This document shows, piece by piece, positions 1 to 7,979 of a stretch of DNA of 64,000 nt. How positions within the stretch are numbered: position 1 is the stretch's first letter; each line of letters starts with the position of its first letter. The notes below the pieces were generated by a model. The model searched no databases. It saw only the letters and a program-made list of their open reading frames with translations, and was not told where the DNA came from. The stretch comes from Chryseobacterium foetidum. Its GTDB lineage: Bacteria > Bacteroidota > Bacteroidia > Flavobacteriales > Weeksellaceae. The DNA is taken from the NCBI RefSeq assembly GCF_025457425.1, contig NZ_JAMXIA010000002.1, positions 1-64,000 of the forward strand, given 5' to 3'. The translations under genes and the position numbers were made by a program.

Positions 1-22
1 GAAGTTTATTCAAATTTCAGCA

Positions 23-54
23 AAACCCCTTAAAACTAATGTTTTAAGGGGTTT
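23..54. terminator. Rho-independent terminator hairpin
   Basis: A 14-bp perfect stem (arms 23-36 and 41-54) with a TAAT loop is followed by a T-rich stretch. It probably ends a gene to the left of the window. The arms are nearly symmetrical, so it could work in both directions. Confidence 0.75.
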
Positions 55-109
55 TTTATTTTTAGTTATATTGTTAAAAAAGTAAGAATAAGCAATATAA
101 AGTGGTCTA

Positions 110-410
110 ATTCGGGACCTCTTTTTAAAAAACTAATTTTGGTCCCTCGACATTTAGAAAAATTTACTTCCCTTTGAGGTGAGCATATTTTAAAAAAATG
201 ACAAAATTTCGCGGGACCAATGTTAAAATTGGTCCCGAATTGAAAAAAATGGGTCCCGAATAAAGGCGAAAATTTGTACTATTTTTGGTGCTAATTTTGA
301 AATGTTGAGCTTTGTTTTTCATTACCCAGTGACCATATTTGTCTTACTTCTCGAAATTCGCGGGACCAATGGTTAAATTGGTCCCGAATTAACAAAAAAT
401 GGGTCCCGAA
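110..410. repeat. Iteron-like GGTCCCGAA half-site array upstream of integrase
   Basis: A roughly 150-bp unit is present twice (about 177-270 and 327-420). Each copy holds an inverted repeat with 10-bp arms and a 6-nt loop (212-237 and 361-386), followed 13-14 nt later by a third copy in direct orientation (250-260 and 400-410). A degenerate pair lies upstream (111-119 inverted, 138-148 direct), giving eight half-sites. The array sits directly before the tyrosine recombinase gene. By analogy it could hold arm-type sites for the integrase, or sites for the HTH proteins encoded at 3.1-3.8 kb. Which protein binds is inference. Confidence 0.75.
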
Positions 411-531
411 TGGCGAAAAATAACGTCATTGATATACGGTGTAATGCCTATGAATAGAAGATTTGTTAGTTATATAATATTTTGTAGATAAAAATTTTGT
501 AAAAATTAGTTTTAATCTATAATTATTAGTT

Positions 532-1782
532 ATGAGTACGCATTTATCTATTCTTTTCGTTGTGAAAAGATCAAAATTGTCATCAAAAGGAGTCTGTCCT
601 ATTCACTTACGAGTGACGTTTGAAGGAAAGAGGCTGGAAATTACGACCGGCAGATTTATAGAGCCTGAAAAATGGTGTATCGATTCAGGTAAAGTCAAAG
701 GGAAATCTGCAGAAGTCAGAGAGATTAATACTTATCTCGATATTCTAAGATCACGGATTTATACCATACAGAAGGATCTTATTCAGGCTGGAGAGATCAT
801 ATCTACGGAAAAGATCAGAAGTATGTTTTGTGGTGTGGAAGATAGTAAGCGATTATTGCTCATTATTCTTAATGATCATAATGTTAAGATGGAGCAGTTG
901 ATAGGCAATGAATACGCAAAGGGTACTTTGGTTCGTTATAAAAGCTGCTACAGACATTTGAAAAATTTTTTGCGGATCAAATATAATTTATCTGATATTG
1001 ACATTTCCAAGGTGAATCTGGAATTCATCAATAATTTTGAACACTATCTGAGAACGAAGAATGAAAATCCCTGCAGCAATAATTCTGCGGTTAAATATAT
1101 TAAAAACCTGAGTAAGGTCATTCGAATTTGTCTTGCGAATGAATGGATTAAAAGAGATCCTCTGGTGGGTTACAAATCAAAATATACAGAAGTTAACAGA
1201 AAATTTTTAGATGATGTAGAGTTGCGAAAATTGGAGGATAAAGAATTTACGATTGAACGTATGGAGGTTGTAAGGGATATGTTTGTTTTCAGCTGCTATA
1301 CAGGCCTATCATTTGTTGATGCCCGTAATCTTACGGCGGATAATATTGGTGTGGGAATTGACGGCAGAAAATGGATTTTCACAGCCCGCCAAAAAACTAA
1401 AATTTCTTCAAACATTCCTTTGTTGGAAAAGGCTGAAAAAATTCTTCTCAAATATAAAGACTATCCCAGAGGTGGACATAGAGCTTTAAAATTATTGCCG
1501 ATTCCCAGCAATCAGAAAATGAATGCTTATCTCAAAGAAGTAGCAGATCTCTGTGGAATCTCTAAAGAGCTGACATTCCATATTGCGAGGCATACATTCG
1601 CTACAACGGTAACTTTATCAAATGGAGTATCCATTGAAAGTGTAAGTAAAATGTTAGGGCATAAGAGTATTAAAACAACTCAGATTTATGCAAAGATCAT
1701 GGACAGAAAGGTAAGCGATGAAATGGATTCATTAAGCGACCTACTCTCTAAGCGGGAAGTTTCCTTAAAGAATAAATTATAA
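532..1782 (+). CDS. Tyrosine recombinase / integrase, IntDOT-like
   Basis: This 416-aa site-specific recombinase probably integrates and excises the mobile element whose genes follow. It has an N-terminal arm-binding domain (about residues 5-90), a SAM-like core-binding domain (about 115-215) and a C-terminal catalytic domain. In the catalytic domain HIARH (H350, R353), the LGH histidine (H377) and the nucleophile Y386 are visible. The place of the first catalytic Arg is taken by Ser260 in the segment TGLSFVDARNL. The same substitution is known from the CTnDOT integrase. The gene is preceded by the half-site array and followed by a bidirectional terminator. Start chosen at the ATG at 532, the first in-frame ATG. 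Confidence 0.93.
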   Translation: MSTHLSILFVVKRSKLSSKGVCPIHLRVTFEGKRLEITTGRFIEPEKWCIDSGKVKGKSAEVREINTYLDILRSRIYTIQKDLIQAGEIISTEKIRSMFCGVEDSKRLLLIILNDHNVKMEQLIGNEYAKGTLVRYKSCYRHLKNFLRIKYNLSDIDISKVNLEFINNFEHYLRTKNENPCSNNSAVKYIKNLSKVIRICLANEWIKRDPLVGYKSKYTEVNRKFLDDVELRKLEDKEFTIERMEVVRDMFVFSCYTGLSFVDARNLTADNIGVGIDGRKWIFTARQKTKISSNIPLLEKAEKILLKYKDYPRGGHRALKLLPIPSNQKMNAYLKEVADLCGISKELTFHIARHTFATTVTLSNGVSIESVSKMLGHKSIKTTQIYAKIMDRKVSDEMDSLSDLLSKREVSLKNKL

Positions 1783-1806
1783 AAATTACATTCATGTATA
1801 ATTTCT

Positions 1807-1865
1807 GTTTCTTCGTGGTTAACCTTTTTTGGTTAGTCACGAAGAAACCCGAAATTTTTCGGGTT
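1807..1865. terminator. Bidirectional terminator between convergent genes
   Basis: An 18-bp stem with two G-U pairs (1807-1824 with 1831-1848) has a T6 loop. A second stem follows directly (AACCCGAAA, 1846-1854, with its complement at 1857-1865). It separates the integrase on the plus strand from radC on the minus strand and can serve both. Confidence 0.75.
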
Positions 1866-1881
1866 CCAACTTTTTAATATT

Positions 1882-2325
1882 TTAAATTATTCCATCATCC
1901 GCAAAAGAAAAATAAGAATCCGAAGTCAGAATAAAATGATCCAGCAAATTCATGCTCAAAACTTTTGCAGCCTCCTTAATCTGTGCAGTCATTTTAATAT
2001 CACACCCGGACGGCTTTAAATTTCCTGAAGGGTGATTGTGCGCAATAATAATCCCGGAAGCATTACAAAGAAGTGCCGCCTGCATAATAATTCTTACATC
2101 CACCAAAGTAGATGAAATTCCGCATTCGGAGATTTTCTTAATCCCCAAAACCTTACTAGCCTGGTTTAGATACAATGCATAGAAAGATTCCCTGTAATCC
2201 ATTTCCTCAGCATCAAAATGTTCCCTGAAAATTTCCACTGCATCCCTGGATGACAATACAGACCTTTCACAATTTCCCTTTCTTGAGTAGCTCAACTTAA
2301 TTTCGTTCACAATATTGAATTTCAT
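1882..2325 (-). CDS. Orphan RadC-family JAB/MPN domain protein
   Basis: The protein has 147 aa if started at the internal ATG at 2325, or 161 aa from 2367. I prefer 2325 because the extra N-terminal residues look uncoding. It consists only of the RadC C-terminal metalloprotease-like domain. The JAMM motif HNHPSGN followed by an aspartate 10 residues after the second His is intact, and the helix-hairpin-helix N-terminus of chromosomal RadC is missing. Such short RadC proteins are common on Bacteroidota and proteobacterial mobile elements. Their role is not established, but they are often grouped with anti-restriction or recombination genes. It converges on the integrase. Confidence 0.85.
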   Translation of the reverse strand: MKFNIVNEIKLSYSRKGNCERSVLSSRDAVEIFREHFDAEEMDYRESFYALYLNQASKVLGIKKISECGISSTLVDVRIIMQAALLCNASGIIIAHNHPSGNLKPSGCDIKMTAQIKEAAKVLSMNLLDHFILTSDSYFSFADDGII

Positions 2326-2476
2326 CTGATTTGCTCCGGGTACGGCGGAGACTTGTTTTTCCCGCACCTGACATTAAAACCTGTAGATTGCAGATTGAAG
2401 GAAATTTTGACTTTTTCTATTCTTTACTAAGTTTAACATCAGATAAACTGATGTACACATGAAGGAATAATTATGA

Positions 2477-2698
2477 TCAAAATTTCAATGAACTGCATTT
2501 GCATCTTGTGAGGTTTCTGACTTTTCTATGCAGATTACCATTCAGGCAGACACAAGGAAAACTGCAATCAATTCCATGAAAACAATAAAGAAGAAGATTG
2601 ATAAAGCCTGAAATCTTTTTGCGGAGGCTCCGCAATCCAGGATTGTGGATACCCAAAAAGATTTTTTTCCGCAGGGTCAACGGAATATATTTGCTATA
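2477..2698 (-). repeat. Dispersed 220-bp repeat, copy A
   Basis: Read on the minus strand, this segment matches 32307-32519 (plus strand) over its whole length, with small indels. Both copies keep an open frame to the same end (shared residues PGLR, GFIN, LNGNL, then LKF before the stop). The 95-aa frame here (2477-2764) may be a real but unknown small protein. I treat it as a repeat because the upstream halves are out of frame with each other. Confidence 0.6.
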
Positions 2699-2764
2699 GA
2701 AAATCGGTAACCTCCATGCTGGCAAATACAGCTTAGATTTCGAAAGATATGTGCTAATGATCAC

Positions 2765-3136
2765 ATTATATTTTTGTGGTCTTATTATACTTTATAACAA
2801 CAGATACCCGAATACCCAAACAATTTCTCCTCAATGAAGTCTTGTGTTTTAATAATTGATATCAAGCAATATCATCCAATACTATATAAGTTGAGTTCCA
2901 GTATGCCTGGCAAAAGTGCGTATATAAAAACTGATTTCATGGGGAGGATTAGCATTTTGTGAGAGGAACTGATTTAGTTTGAGCATAATACTGATAAGCT
3001 TTAGCAGGAGCAGGTGCTGTTGGATGTTCAGGAAACGTTTGCATTAGCTTTTATAATAGTATTTCTTTTAGAAAACTACATTCTTATCAAATATCGCAGA
3101 AAATCTTTCGGTACTACGAAAAGGTAGTGATTTATT
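2765..3136. other. Intergenic region, no gene seen
   Basis: This is 370 bp of AT-rich DNA between the repeat copy and the first HTH gene. No convincing ORF, hairpin or promoter box was identified. It presumably holds the promoter of the 3.1-13.4 kb operon. Confidence 0.5.
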
Positions 3137-3439
3137 ATGCCGACCATTTCTAAACTTTGCTTCAACAAAATTTATAAAATGGTCACATTATCCCTTATCA
3201 CAAAAGAAGATTTGCAGGACTTTAAGAAGGAACTCCTGCAGCACATCACCTCGTTGTATGAAAACAAAGGCACTATTCAAAAACAATGGCTCCGAACTTC
3301 AGAAGTAAAAAAACTTCTGAATGTCTCATCCGGTACTCTCCAAAATTACAGGATCAACGGAACGCTCAGCTACAAAAAGCTGGGTGGAAGTCTCTATTAC
3401 AATTACGAAGAGATTAAAAAGCTCATGGAATCAAAATAA
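3137..3439 (+). CDS. Small MerR/excisionase-type helix-turn-helix protein
   Basis: This 100-aa protein (86 aa if started at ATG 3179, which better matches the usual length) has a helical N-terminus. An HTH_17-type winged helix follows: the segment from LRTSEVKKLLNVSSGTL through YRINGTLSYKKLGGSLYY. Pairs of such proteins are standard in Bacteroidota integrative elements, where they act as excisionases or as regulators of excision and transfer. It is followed 26 nt later by a second protein of the same fold. The specific function is inferred. Confidence 0.8.
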   Translation: MPTISKLCFNKIYKMVTLSLITKEDLQDFKKELLQHITSLYENKGTIQKQWLRTSEVKKLLNVSSGTLQNYRINGTLSYKKLGGSLYYNYEEIKKLMESK

Positions 3440-3465
3440 TTACAATTAATCTAAAACTTACAATT

Positions 3466-3780
3466 ATGTATATCGAAAGAACAGAATTTATATCATGGAT
3501 GGAAAGAATTATGGAGCGATTTGATATCCTGAAAGATTCCATTGTCAAGAAGCAGTTACACAATACAGAAATTGACGGAGAACAATTACTGGACAACCAG
3601 GATGTCCTTCAGCTCCTGAGAATCAGCTCCAGATCGCTACAAAGATACCGATCAGATAAGAAGCTGCCGTACTATAAAATCAGTGGGAAGCTGTACTATA
3701 AAAAGTCAGATGTTGATCAGTTTATTCGTAATAATCTCCACAATGGGGTTTGGATTACAGGGAAAGACGATGACAAATAG
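3466..3780 (+). CDS. Second excisionase-type helix-turn-helix protein
   Basis: This 104-aa protein is related to its upstream neighbour. It has a helical N-terminal part (residues 1-40) and an HTH_17-type domain (about 42-90) with DNQDVLQLLRISSRSLQRYR followed by the wing LPYYKISGKLYYKK. It probably binds DNA at the element end or at its promoters, alone or with the protein at 3137. The gene is co-directional with the DUF4099/DUF3945 gene 75 nt downstream, so it is part of the same presumed operon. Confidence 0.83.
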   Translation: MYIERTEFISWMERIMERFDILKDSIVKKQLHNTEIDGEQLLDNQDVLQLLRISSRSLQRYRSDKKLPYYKISGKLYYKKSDVDQFIRNNLHNGVWITGKDDDK

Positions 3781-3855
3781 TTCCTCCAGCTTTCAAAGAT
3801 TAAACTATCGTCTAAAAGCTAAATATTTTCGTACTCAAATCCAAACACTACAATC

Positions 3856-5331
3856 ATGAGCGAAACCAATCAAAAAGAATTTCCTGATATAGAAGAACTG
3901 TCTGATATTTTACTGGTTCATAACAAGAAAAAAATGAAGATTGAGGCAATAACAGGAATCGATGAAAAAGGTAATTTGAAAACAGCAGCTCCCACCAAAA
4001 GAAATCAAAACGAGTTTATGAGGGTTGATAAATCCGGTGACCTGTTCTCAAATTTCTTCTCAAATTTTTTCAGCCAGTTAAAAAATCCAAGCCAATTTTC
4101 CTTTTTTGAAGTTCCGGCTGCAGAGGCGGAAGCTAAAGCCAAAGAACTGCAACAAAAGGTAAATGACCAAACGAAGGAAAGTGCTTCTCCCCTTGATAAT
4201 ACAGAAGTACAATTGCCAAAAACAGCTACGACAGAATTAACTCAAAATACAGCAAAAATGGAAACAAAAGAGCCAACCCCGGAAAACAATGAATACCGTT
4301 ACAAACCTGAACAAATTGATTGGAATACCTTGTCCAATCTTGGTCTCAGTAAAGAAAGACTGGAAAAACTAAATATTTTAGACCCCTTACTTAAAGGCTA
4401 CAAAACCAATGATCTGATTTCGATCAGTCTCAACTTTGAGGGTACGATTACCAAACTGGATGCGCGACTTTCTCTTCAGCAAAATGAAGAAGGAAAAGTG
4501 ACCATGGCGATCCATGGTATCAGGAAGGAGCCACAGCTTAATTTCCCGTTCTTTGGACATCAATTTACTGAGGATGATAAGAAGAACCTGTTGACAACTG
4601 GAAACATGGGTCGTGTCGTAGAATTAAAACATTTTAAAACAGGCGAACCCATTCCATCCATTATCAGTGTAGACCGACTCACTAATGAGCTGATTGCTTT
4701 AAAAACCCAATACATCAAAGTACCGGACGAACTTAAGGGTGTTCAACTTGATGATCATCAGAAACAAACCTTGCTTGAAGGAAAGCCGCTCTACATTGAG
4801 GGAATGATTTCTAAAAAAGGAGAACCATTTAATGCGACTGTTCAATTTAATGCCGACAAGAGATACGTAGAATTTCTTTTTGACAGAACCCAGCACAAAC
4901 GTCAGACTCAGACACTGGCTGAAGATCAGAAGCAATTAAAAAAACAATCTCCTGATAAAAATTTGGAGGCTCCTAAAAATTTCAGAGGGAAAGATCTTGA
5001 TCAGGAACAGTACAGCAAATTCAAAGCAGGAGAGACTATATACATAAGTGGATTGACAGACAGTAAAGGAAAAGAATACCAGGGTTATATCACTTTTAAC
5101 CAGGAAACTTCAAAAACAGATTTTTCATTTACCAATCCCAACCAGGTAAGAGAAAAAGCCAAACCTTCCGAAGACCACAAAACACAGACTGCGGTTAATT
5201 CAGAAGGAAAAACAAACGAAGCAACCAAAAATATCAAAGAACCGCTACAGCCAAAACAGAAAGAACCTGCAAATAAACAGCAGGATGATCAGCAGAAAAA
5301 ACCAACCCGATCAAAGGGGAGAAGAATATAA
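3856..5331 (+). CDS. DUF4099/DUF3945 mobile-element protein
   Basis: The protein has 491 aa. The N-terminus (about 1-90, with DILLVHNKKKMKIEAI) resembles DUF4099. Two DUF3945-like units follow around residues 250-350 and 370-430 (each with a KGVQL- or RGKDL-like start and an IYISG/LYIEG strand). The tail is Lys/Gln-rich and disordered. Proteins of this type sit next to topB in many Bacteroidota conjugative elements. Their biochemical role is not known to me. It may act as a DNA-processing accessory, which is suggested only by its constant neighbourhood with topoisomerase III. Confidence 0.85.
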   Translation: MSETNQKEFPDIEELSDILLVHNKKKMKIEAITGIDEKGNLKTAAPTKRNQNEFMRVDKSGDLFSNFFSNFFSQLKNPSQFSFFEVPAAEAEAKAKELQQKVNDQTKESASPLDNTEVQLPKTATTELTQNTAKMETKEPTPENNEYRYKPEQIDWNTLSNLGLSKERLEKLNILDPLLKGYKTNDLISISLNFEGTITKLDARLSLQQNEEGKVTMAIHGIRKEPQLNFPFFGHQFTEDDKKNLLTTGNMGRVVELKHFKTGEPIPSIISVDRLTNELIALKTQYIKVPDELKGVQLDDHQKQTLLEGKPLYIEGMISKKGEPFNATVQFNADKRYVEFLFDRTQHKRQTQTLAEDQKQLKKQSPDKNLEAPKNFRGKDLDQEQYSKFKAGETIYISGLTDSKGKEYQGYITFNQETSKTDFSFTNPNQVREKAKPSEDHKTQTAVNSEGKTNEATKNIKEPLQPKQKEPANKQQDDQQKKPTRSKGRRI

Positions 5332-5394
5332 GAAGAACAGATTTCCAATCTTTTAATCATTTCATCAAAATCACAACTACGAAATAGTACTACT

Positions 5395-7485
5395 ATGAAA
5401 GCAATTATCGCAGAAAAACCCAGTGTTGCGAGAGAAATCGCTCAGCTTCTTAATGTCAAAGAACAAAAAAACGGTTATTTAACAGGCAACGGTTACTGTA
5501 TAACGTGGGCATTGGGACATCTTGTCTCGCTGGCCCTGCCGGAAGATTACAGCACTCCCTCTTTTCACAGAGAATCTCTACCCATTATTCCAGATCCTTT
5601 CCAACTCACCCAAAGGAAAATCAAAAAAGGAAAATCTTACCATCCTGACCCAAATGCAACAAAACAACTCAGGATTATCCAGAAAGTCTTTAATCAGTGC
5701 AGTTGTATTATTGTAGCAACCGATGCAGGGCGTGAAGGAGAGTTGATATTCAGATATATCTATGATTATCTGAAATGTACAAAACCATTTGAAAGACTTT
5801 GGATCAGTTCACTGACAGAAAAAGCAATTGCTGAAGGATTCCAAAAGTTAAAGCCTGGAAAAGATTTCGACGGGTTGTATACAGCAGGAAAAGTAAGAAG
5901 TGAAGCGGATTGGCTGGTGGGTATCAATGCTTCGCAGGCTCTGAGTATTTCATCAGGCAGCGGAATTTATTCTTTAGGTAGGGTTCAGACCCCGACACTT
6001 TCATTAATCTGCAAAAGATTCCAGGAACATCAGAATTTCAACGTTAAAAAATACTGGCAGATTCAATTAAAACATCGAAAAAGTTTTATCGACTTCAAGA
6101 GTGATTCATCGGATCACTGGGAAGATAAAAAATCAGCGGAACAAATTCTTAAATCAATCGGGCGGGAAGGAAAGGCTGAGGTTGTGGATGTACAGACGAA
6201 AACAATTTCAGAACCCGCTCCTTTGCTTTTTGACCTTACTGCTTTACAGAAAGTAGCGAACCGCAGACTTAGTTTTTCAGCGGATGAGACTTTGGAGATT
6301 GCTCAACGTCTGTATGAGAAGAAATTCATCACCTATCCAAGGACAGGAAGCCGGTATATTCCTGAAGATGTCTGGTCAGAAATTCCAGAGCTCGTAAGAT
6401 GTCTGAGAAATCATGAGCAATTTAAAAAAGCTTCTTCCATGCTCCAGTTTGGAAATTTCAATAAAAGGATTGTGAATGATGCTAAAGTTACAGATCATCA
6501 CGGATTATTGATTACCGGTAAAATTCCGTCATCATTATCTGCAAAAGAGAATGCAGTATACGACCTCATTGCTTTTAATCTTTTGGAGACCTTGAGTGAT
6601 GACTGTATCAAAGAGCAGTACTGCATAATCTTAAAAGTACATCACTATGAGTTCAATTCAAAAGCTGTAAAAATTCGGCAAATGGGCTGGCGTTCAGTGA
6701 AAGGAATCCTGTCAGAAGAAGCAAATGACAATACTGCAGAAATCCTTAGTGAATTCCCGGATGTCAAAACCGGAGATGATTTAAAAATTTCTCATTTGGA
6801 AATTCAGGAAAAATCGACTCAGCCGGCAAAACTCTTCACAGAAGCAGATGTATTATCAGCGATGGAAAATGCAGGCAAACATCTCGATAATAAAGAACAG
6901 CAAAAAGTTATACAAAATATTGGAATCGGCACCCCTGCAACAAGAGCATCAATCATTGAAACCCTGCTAAAAAGAGATTATATCCAGCGCCAAAAAAAGA
7001 CAATTATACCTACTCAAAAAGGACTGCATATTTATGAACTGGTTAAAGATAAAAAGATTGCGAGCGTAGAGATGACTGCAGAGTGGGAGATGGCGTTCTA
7101 TAAAATAGAGCAAGGACAGCTGGACGCAGAGTACTTCCTCAATAACATAAAAGAATATACTTCGCAGATCACTGTTGAACTTTTATCTCTGCTCATTCCG
7201 AAAGAAGAAGTTCCCAAACTCACCTGTCCAAAATGTAAAAGTCACGAATTAATTATTAATGACAAAGTGTTTAAATGCCTTGATGAAATATGTTCATGGA
7301 TTCAGTTCCGCAGGATATGTGGTGTTCAGCTTTCTGTCAATGATATCTGCCTGCTGATCGAAAAAGGCAGGACTGATCTCATTAAAAATCTAAAAAGTAA
7401 GGCAGGAAAAACGTTTGAAGCGTTTATTGTTCTGCAGTCTGACCTCACGACGAGATTCAAATTTCCGGATAAAAAAAAGAATTAG
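5395..7485 (+). CDS. topB: DNA topoisomerase III, type IA
   Basis: This 696-aa enzyme relaxes and decatenates DNA by single-strand passage. The Toprim domain starts at residue 1 with IIAEKPSVARE and contains D110-A-G-R-E114-G-E116. The catalytic tyrosine is Y314 in ITYPRTGSRYIP. A C-terminal Cys pair motif (CPKC, then C and C about 20 residues on) looks like one zinc ribbon. The length fits the TopB family. Element-borne TopB copies are conserved in Bacteroidota ICEs and are thought to help excision or transfer. It lies between the DUF3945 and DUF1896 genes in the same orientation. Confidence 0.95.
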   Translation: MKAIIAEKPSVAREIAQLLNVKEQKNGYLTGNGYCITWALGHLVSLALPEDYSTPSFHRESLPIIPDPFQLTQRKIKKGKSYHPDPNATKQLRIIQKVFNQCSCIIVATDAGREGELIFRYIYDYLKCTKPFERLWISSLTEKAIAEGFQKLKPGKDFDGLYTAGKVRSEADWLVGINASQALSISSGSGIYSLGRVQTPTLSLICKRFQEHQNFNVKKYWQIQLKHRKSFIDFKSDSSDHWEDKKSAEQILKSIGREGKAEVVDVQTKTISEPAPLLFDLTALQKVANRRLSFSADETLEIAQRLYEKKFITYPRTGSRYIPEDVWSEIPELVRCLRNHEQFKKASSMLQFGNFNKRIVNDAKVTDHHGLLITGKIPSSLSAKENAVYDLIAFNLLETLSDDCIKEQYCIILKVHHYEFNSKAVKIRQMGWRSVKGILSEEANDNTAEILSEFPDVKTGDDLKISHLEIQEKSTQPAKLFTEADVLSAMENAGKHLDNKEQQKVIQNIGIGTPATRASIIETLLKRDYIQRQKKTIIPTQKGLHIYELVKDKKIASVEMTAEWEMAFYKIEQGQLDAEYFLNNIKEYTSQITVELLSLLIPKEEVPKLTCPKCKSHELIINDKVFKCLDEICSWIQFRRICGVQLSVNDICLLIEKGRTDLIKNLKSKAGKTFEAFIVLQSDLTTRFKFPDKKKN

Positions 7486-7541
7486 ATAAGATCCTGAAAT
7501 TCTACACATTTCGACTGACTCATCTTCTTAATACCATCGTC

Positions 7542-7979
7542 ATGAACAAACAAAAACCAGATTTATCCTACTTTGCTCTACGGCTGAAAGAATTTCTGTC
7601 TGTAAGCTTTCCCGAGAAATTAAATGATTTCAAATTCATCACCATGCGATCACAACTTGCAGAAAGCGCATATGAATATGCTTTTAAAGAAGGTCATTCT
7701 ATTTCCTATTGCGCTGAAATTGCAGAATCTATTTTATTTGAAGAATTAACCTTCTCCAAATTTGATCTCCTTTTTAAAGTGATCTGTAGCGAATTCAGTC
7801 TGGTAATCGACGATGATGATATTCAACCATTAGCACTACAGATGTTGTCCGAATGTGAGTCTGTTTTTACAGGATATGATTTTAATGAATATTTTGAGGA
7901 CAGCTCAGACTATGATGTTTTGTACACGGAACTGACCGGCAGTATTCAAATCTGGATTGAGGAACATGGGCTTCAATAA
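7542..7979 (+). CDS. DUF1896 family protein
   Basis: This 145-aa acidic protein is mostly helical. It fits the DUF1896 family, which occurs almost only in Bacteroidota mobile elements beside topB and the giant helicase. The function is unknown. Its last codons overlap the start of the next gene (ATG 7966), suggesting translational coupling. Possibly it is a small partner of the methylase-helicase; this is inference from the overlap. Confidence 0.8.
   Translation: MNKQKPDLSYFALRLKEFLSVSFPEKLNDFKFITMRSQLAESAYEYAFKEGHSISYCAEIAESILFEELTFSKFDLLFKVICSEFSLVIDDDDIQPLALQMLSECESVFTGYDFNEYFEDSSDYDVLYTELTGSIQIWIEEHGLQ

Noticed and set aside
1-60. tRNA 3' end as attachment site at the left edge
   Set aside because: The sequence forms a plain terminator hairpin; no acceptor stem or T-loop was found.
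110-410. CRISPR array
   Set aside because: The repeats are only two long units with inner palindromes and no regular spacers, and no cas genes are present.
3121-3135. CTAC/GTAG inverted repeat before the first HTH gene as an operator
   Set aside because: Arms of only four bases; expected by chance.
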